Shown here piece after piece: positions 19,846 to 24,090 of a DNA stretch of 24,090 nt. The stretch comes from Liolophura sinensis. Taxonomy: Eukaryota > Mollusca > Polyplacophora > Chitonida > Chitonidae. The DNA lies in contig NW_027018467.1 in the NCBI RefSeq assembly GCF_032854445.1, forward strand, positions 1-24,090, given 5' to 3'. The notes under the pieces are model-generated. The model ran no database searches and had not been told where the DNA came from. It worked only from the letters and a program-made list of their open reading frames with translations. The position numbers were made by a program, and so were the translations under genes. Each line of letters starts with the position of its first letter. Position 1 is the stretch's first letter.

Positions 19846-20395
19846 ACTGTTCCAGTGCTGCTGGTAAGAGGCTAATCCGACGTATTTTGTCACGAGAAAT
19901 CGAATGGTGCAAACCGCGTTGCTCTCCGACCAATACTTTTGGCTGTAGCGACAATTGAATGATCATTGATGTCATAGTCACGTGCCCAGCAACGGCTCTT
20001 ACTCCATGGAAACCAGGGAAATTTGCAATTTTTTAAACAGCTGCCGATGCCTGGGCCATTTCCGCATCTTTTAGAACATTATTGATGTGCGTCAGTGATC
20101 AGTTGTACTTTTTACAGCAGACTGTATCTAGTACATTGTGTTTTTTATGTACGAATGGTGTGGTTTTTCTACACGTAGATAAAGACATTGAGATTGTCTT
20201 GGACTTAAAAGTAAGACAATTGCTGGATGAGTTAAATGGGCTTAGCCCAAAGATTTGACGTCTTCTGGGCTACCGAAGGGCACATAACGTATAGTTAAAA
20301 GTTGAATATAGTAACGACCAGTCGCGATTGTGCATAGTACAGTGTATCCGATTTCAATTAACAAAAAGACCAGGCAAAAATGCAAAAGTGGAAAA
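19846..20395 (+). repeat. Monomer 37, R type
   Basis: R markers with aacattatt, gtcacgag and gtgcat, and no private change noticed. 550 bases. Confidence 0.95.
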
Positions 20396-20945
20396 ACTGT
20401 TCCAGTGCTGCTGGTAAGAGGCTAATCCGACGTATTTTGTCACGAGAAATCGAATGGTGCAAACCGCGTTGCTCTCCGACCAATACTTTTTGCTGTAGCG
20501 ACAATTGAATGATCATTGATGTCATAGTCACGTGCCCAGCAACGGCTCTTACTCCATGGAAACCAGGGAAATTTGCAATTTTCTAAACAGCTGCCGATGC
20601 CTGGGCCAATTCCGCATCTTTTAGAACCTTATTGATGTGGGTCAGTGATCAGTTGTACTTTTTACAGCAGACTGTATCTAGTACCTTGTGTTTTTTATGT
20701 ACAAATGGTGTGGTTTTTCTACACGTAGATAAAGACATTGAGATTGTCTTGGACTTAAAAGTAAGACAATTGCTGGGTGAGTTTAATGGGTTTAGCCCAA
20801 AGATTTGACGTCTTCTGGGCTACCGAAGGGCACATAACATATAGTCAAAAGTTGAATATAATAATGACCAGTCGCGATTGTACATAGTACAGTGTATCCG
20901 ATTTCAATTAACAAAAAGACCAGGCAAAAATGCAAAAGTGGAAAA
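20396..20945 (+). repeat. Monomer 38, Q type
   Basis: Q markers with ttctaaac, catatagtca, ataataatg and gtacat. Private change cttttttgctgt-like substitution (tttttgctgt for ttttggctgt). 550 bases. Confidence 0.95.
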
Positions 20946-21493
20946 ACTGTTCCAGTGCTGCTGGTAAGAGGCTAATCCGACGTATTTTGTGACGAGAAAT
21001 CGAATGGTGCAAACCGCGTGCTCTCCGACCAATACTTTTGGCTGTAGCGACAATTGAATGATCATTGATGTCATAGTCACGTGCCCAGCAACGGCTCTTA
21101 CTCCATGGAAACCAGGGAAATTTGCAATTTTTAAACAGCTGCCGATGCCTGGCCCAATTTTGCATCTATTAGAACCTTATAGATGTGGTTCAGTGATCAG
21201 TTGTACTTTTTACAGCAGACTGTATCTAGTACATTGTGTTTTTTATGTACGAATGGTGTGGTTTTTCTACACGTAGATAAAGACATTGAGATTGTCTTGG
21301 ACTTAAAAGTAAGACAATTGCTGGATGAGTTAAATGGGCTTAGCCCAAAGATTTGACGTCTTCTGGGCTACCGAAGGGCACATAACGTATAGTTAAAAGT
21401 TGAATATAGTAACGACCAGTCGCGATTGTACATAGTACAGTGTATCCGATTTCAATTAACAAAAAGACCAGGCAAAAATGCAAAAGTGGAAAA
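20946..21493 (+). repeat. Monomer 39, S type
   Basis: S block at 21153-21192 with ttttgcatc (a CpG-to-TpG form of the ttcgcatc in monomers 21 and 26), shared with monomer 44. 548 bases; single-base losses include gcgtgctc. Confidence 0.95.
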
Positions 21494-22044
21494 ACTGTTC
21501 CAGTGCTGCTGGTAAGAGGCTAATCCGACGTATTTTGTCACGAGAAATCGAATGTGCAAACTGCGTTGCCTCTCCGACCAATACTTTTGGCTGTAGCGAC
21601 AATTGAATGATCATTGATGTCATAGTCACGTGCCCAGCAACGGCTCTTACTCCATGGAAACCAGGGGAAATTTGCAATTTTCAAAACAGCTGCCGATGCC
21701 TGGGCCAATTCCGCATCTTTTAGAACCTTATTGATGTGGGTCAGTGATCAGTTGTACTTTTTACAGCAGACTGTATCTAGTACCTTGTGTTTTTTATGTA
21801 CAAATGGTGTGGTTTTTCTACACGTAGATAAAGACATTGAGATTGTCTTGGACTTAGAAGTAAGACAATTGCTGGGTGAGTTAAATGGGCTTAGCCCAAA
21901 GATTTGACGTCCTCTGGGCTACCGAAGGGCACATAACTTACAGTCAAAAGTTGAATATAGTAACGACCAGTCGCGATTGTGCATAGTACAGTGTATCCGA
22001 TTTCAATTAACAAAAAGACCAGGCAAAAATGCAAAAGTGGAAAA
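21494..22044 (+). repeat. Monomer 40, P type
   Basis: P markers with ttaaatggg and aaaaagacc. Private features are gaatgtgcaaactgcgttgcctc, caggggaaa and tttcaaaacag. 551 bases. Confidence 0.95.
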
Positions 22045-22595
22045 ACTGTTCCAGTGCTGCTGGTAAGAGGCTAATCCGACGTATTTTGTGACGAGAAATC
22101 GAATGGTGCAAACCGCGTTGCTCTCCGACCAATACTTTTGGCTGTAGCGACAATTGAATGATCATTGATGTCATAGTCACGTGCCCAGCAACGGCTCTTA
22201 CTCCATGGAAACCAGGGAAATTTGCAATTTTTTAAACAGCTGCCGATGCCTGGGCCATTTCCGCATCTTTTAGAACATTATTGATGTGCGTCAGTGATCA
22301 GTTGTACTTTTTACAGCAGACTGTATCTAGTACATTGTGTTTTTTATGTACGAATGGTGTGGTTTTTTCTACACGTAGATAAAGACATTGAGATTGTCTT
22401 GGACTTAAAAGTAAGACAATTGCTGGATGAGTTAAATGGGCTTAGCCCAAAGATTTGACGTCTTCTAGGCTACCGAAGGGCACATAACGTATAGTTAAAA
22501 GTTGAATATAGTAACGACCAGTCGCGATTGTGCATAGTACAGTGTATCCGATTTCAATTAACAAAAACACCAGGCAAAAATGCAAAAGTGGAAAA
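22045..22595 (+). repeat. Monomer 41, R type
   Basis: R markers with aacattatt and gtgcat, but with the P-like aaaaacacc end. Private change cttctaggc. 551 bases. Confidence 0.95.
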
Positions 22596-23146
22596 ACTGT
22601 TCCAGTGCTGCTGGTAAGAGGCTAATCCGACGTATTTTGTCACGAGAAATCGAATGGTGCAAACCGCGTTGCTCTCCGACCAATACTTTTGGCTGTAGCG
22701 ACAATTGAATGATCATTGATGTCATAGTCACGTGCCCAGCAACGGCTCTTACTCCATGGAAACCAGGGAAATTTGCAATTTTCTAAACAGCTGCCGATGC
22801 CTGGGCCAATTCCGCATCTTTTAGAACATTATTTATGTGGGTCAGTGATCAGTTGTACTTTTTACAGCAGACTGTATCTAGTACCTTGTGTTTTTTATGT
22901 ACAAATGGTGTGGGTTTTTCTACACGTAGATAAAGACATTGAGATTGTCTTGGACTTAGAAGTAAGACAATTGCTGGGTGAGTTAAATGGGCTTAGCCCA
23001 AAGATTTGACGTCCTCTGGGCTACCGAAGGGCACATAACTTACAGTCAAAAGTTGAATATAGTAACGACCAGTCGCGATTGTGCATAGTACAGTGTATCC
23101 GATTTCAATTAACAAAAACACCAGGCAAAAATGCAAAAGTGGAAAA
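22596..23146 (+). repeat. Monomer 42, P type with R-like patch
   Basis: P markers, but aacattatttatgtggg joins the R-type acatt with the P-type tttatgtggg, a small patch that may be conversion. An extra G in gtgggtttt makes 551 bases. Confidence 0.95.
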
Positions 23147-23695
23147 ACTGTTCCAGTGCTGCTGGTAAGAGACTAATCCGACGTATTTTGTGACGAGAAA
23201 TCGAATGGTGCAAACCGCGTTGCTCTCCGACCAATACTTTTGGCTGTAGCGACAATTGAATGATCATTGATGTCATAGTCACGTGCCCAGCAACGGCTCT
23301 TACTCCATGGAAACCAGGGAAATTTGCAATTTTTTAAACAGCTGCCAATGCCTGGGCCATTTCCGCATCTTTTAGAACATTATTGATGTGCGTCAGTGAT
23401 CAGTTGTACTTTTTACAGCAGACTGTATCTAGTACATTGTGTTTTTTATGTACGAATGGTGTGGTTTTTCTACACGTAGATAAAGACATTGAGATTGTCT
23501 TGGACTTAAAAGTAAGACAATTGCTGGATGAGTTAAATGGGCTTAGCCAAAGATTTGACGTCTTCTGGGCTACCGAAGGGCACATAGCGTATAGTTAAAA
23601 GTTGAATATAGTAACGACCAGTCGCGATTGTGCATAGTACAGTGTATCCGATTTCAATTAACAAAAAGACCAGGCAAAAATGCAAAAGTGGAAAA
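23147..23695 (+). repeat. Monomer 43, R type
   Basis: R markers with gagact, gtgacgag and aacattatt. Private changes are gctgccaatg (A at 23347), cttagccaaag and cacatagcg. 549 bases. Confidence 0.95.
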
Positions 23696-24090
23696 ACTGT
23701 TCCAGTGCTGCTGGTAAGAGGCTAATCCGACGTATTTTGTCACGAGAAATCGAATGGTGCAAACCGCGTTGCTCTCCGACCAATACTTTTGGCTGTAGCG
23801 ACAATTGAATGATCATTGATGTCATAGTCACGTGCCCAGCAACGGCTCTTACTCCATGGAAACCAGGGAAATTTGCAATTTTTTAAACAGCTGCCGATGC
23901 CTGGCCCAATTTTGCATCTATTAGAACCTTATAGATGTGGTTCAGTGATCAGTTGTACTTTTTACAGCAGACTGTATCTAGTACATTGTGTTTTTTATGT
24001 ACGAATGGTGTGGTTTTTCTACACGTAGATAAAGACATTGAGATTGTCTTGGACTTAAAAGTAAGACAATTGCTGGATGAGTTAAATGGG
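23696..24090 (+). repeat. Monomer 44, S type, cut by the window edge
   Basis: The first 395 bases of an S copy, with the S block at 23905-23944 (ttttgcatc form) and R markers cattg, cgaat and ggatgag. It ends at the window edge inside the ttaaatggg word, so the array continues to the right. Confidence 0.95.

Larger units (their letters stand above)
19296..20395 (+). repeat. Two-monomer repeat, unit B (R/Q mosaic then R)
   Basis: Second occurrence of the pair at 18192-19295. It differs in gtcacgag in its first member and aacattatt in its second, so the pairs have diverged or exchanged with other copies since duplication. Confidence 0.65.
20946..23695 (+). repeat. S-to-S block of 2,750 bases (S-P-R-P-R)
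   Basis: The two S copies at 20946 and 23696 are exactly 2,750 bases apart, the same five-monomer spacing as the central higher-order repeat. The member order (S, P, R, P, R) differs from the central S, P, Q', R, R, so it is a related but rearranged unit. Confidence 0.55.
1..24090 (+). repeat. Tandem satellite array, 550-bp monomer, 44 copies
   Basis: The word actgttccag (or a one-base variant) recurs every 545-553 bases through the window, with a modal spacing of 550; only the first copy is longer (610). The sequence between recurrences is the same throughout, always in the same orientation, with only substitutions and small indels. Five variant types (P, Q, Q', R, S) are separable by shared substitutions. 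No transposon ends, target-site duplications, rRNA, tRNA, snRNA or histone-like sequence was recognised inside the unit. The longest open frames are under 100 codons, occur on both strands and are broken differently from copy to copy; 550 is not a multiple of three, so no frame can run through the array. I infer heterochromatic satellite DNA of a eukaryote. The family is not one I can name. Confidence 0.97.

Noticed and set aside
1-24090. CRISPR array
   Set aside because: The repeat is 550 bases with no alternation of short repeats and unique spacers, and there are no cas genes.
1-24090. Tandem rDNA, 5S, snRNA or histone cluster
   Set aside because: No rRNA, 5S, snRNA or histone sequence was recognised in the unit on either strand.

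Overview
The whole window is one head-to-tail satellite DNA array. I see no protein-coding gene, RNA gene, transposase or CRISPR array. A unit of 550 bp repeats 44 times (43 complete copies plus a 395-base partial copy at the right edge). All copies are in the same orientation and no unrelated sequence interrupts them. I set the copy boundaries at the word actgttccag. Both window edges lie inside the array, so neither flank of the satellite is visible. A long, nearly homogeneous array with a monomer of this size is typical of eukaryotic constitutive heterochromatin (centromeric, pericentromeric or subtelomeric). I do not recognise the family and cannot name the organism. A monomer counted by eye has about 41% GC and 22 CpG sites, close to random expectation. 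That is unlike many old, heavily methylated vertebrate satellites and fits an invertebrate or a recently amplified family, but this is weak evidence.

The copies fall into a few sequence types, told apart by about a dozen shared substitutions. P type has gtggg, ccttg, caaat, ttagaagt, gggtgagttaaat, cctctgg and cttacagtca. R type has gtgcg, cattg, cgaat, ttaaaagt, ggatgag, cttctgg and cgtatagtta. Q type has gtggg, ccttg, caaat, ttaaaagt, gggtgagtttaat, cttctgg, catatagtca and ataataatg. Q' is Q with the R-type tail (cgtatagtta, agtaacg). S is R with a 40-bp block of clustered substitutions. Types differ by about 2-3%, whereas copies at corresponding places in higher-order units are nearly identical.

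Layout: 1-4452 is a mixed region starting with a copy that carries a 59-bp internal duplication. 4453-7742 is a three-monomer higher-order repeat present twice (P-R-P, P-R-P). 7743-9391 holds single P, Q and R copies. 9392-14891 is a five-monomer, 2,750-bp higher-order repeat present twice (Q'-R-R-S-P), followed at 14892-16541 by a three-monomer derivative that looks like the product of unequal crossing over. 16542-18191 holds P, Q' and Q copies. 18192-20395 is a two-monomer repeat present twice. 20396-24090 holds Q, then S-P-R-P-R, then a second S exactly 2,750 bp after the first.

There is no gene network. The biology here is array evolution (unequal exchange, conversion, nested amplification) plus possible chromatin roles. 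A stretch of about 140 bp in each monomer lacks any type-defining variant and contains a CCAAT word, a 10-bp palindrome and a CACGTG site; it is the best candidate for a protein-binding element. The ends of the window carry many single-base indels while the centre (12142-18191) has eleven consecutive copies of exactly 550 bp, so part of the apparent variation at the ends may be sequencing or assembly error.
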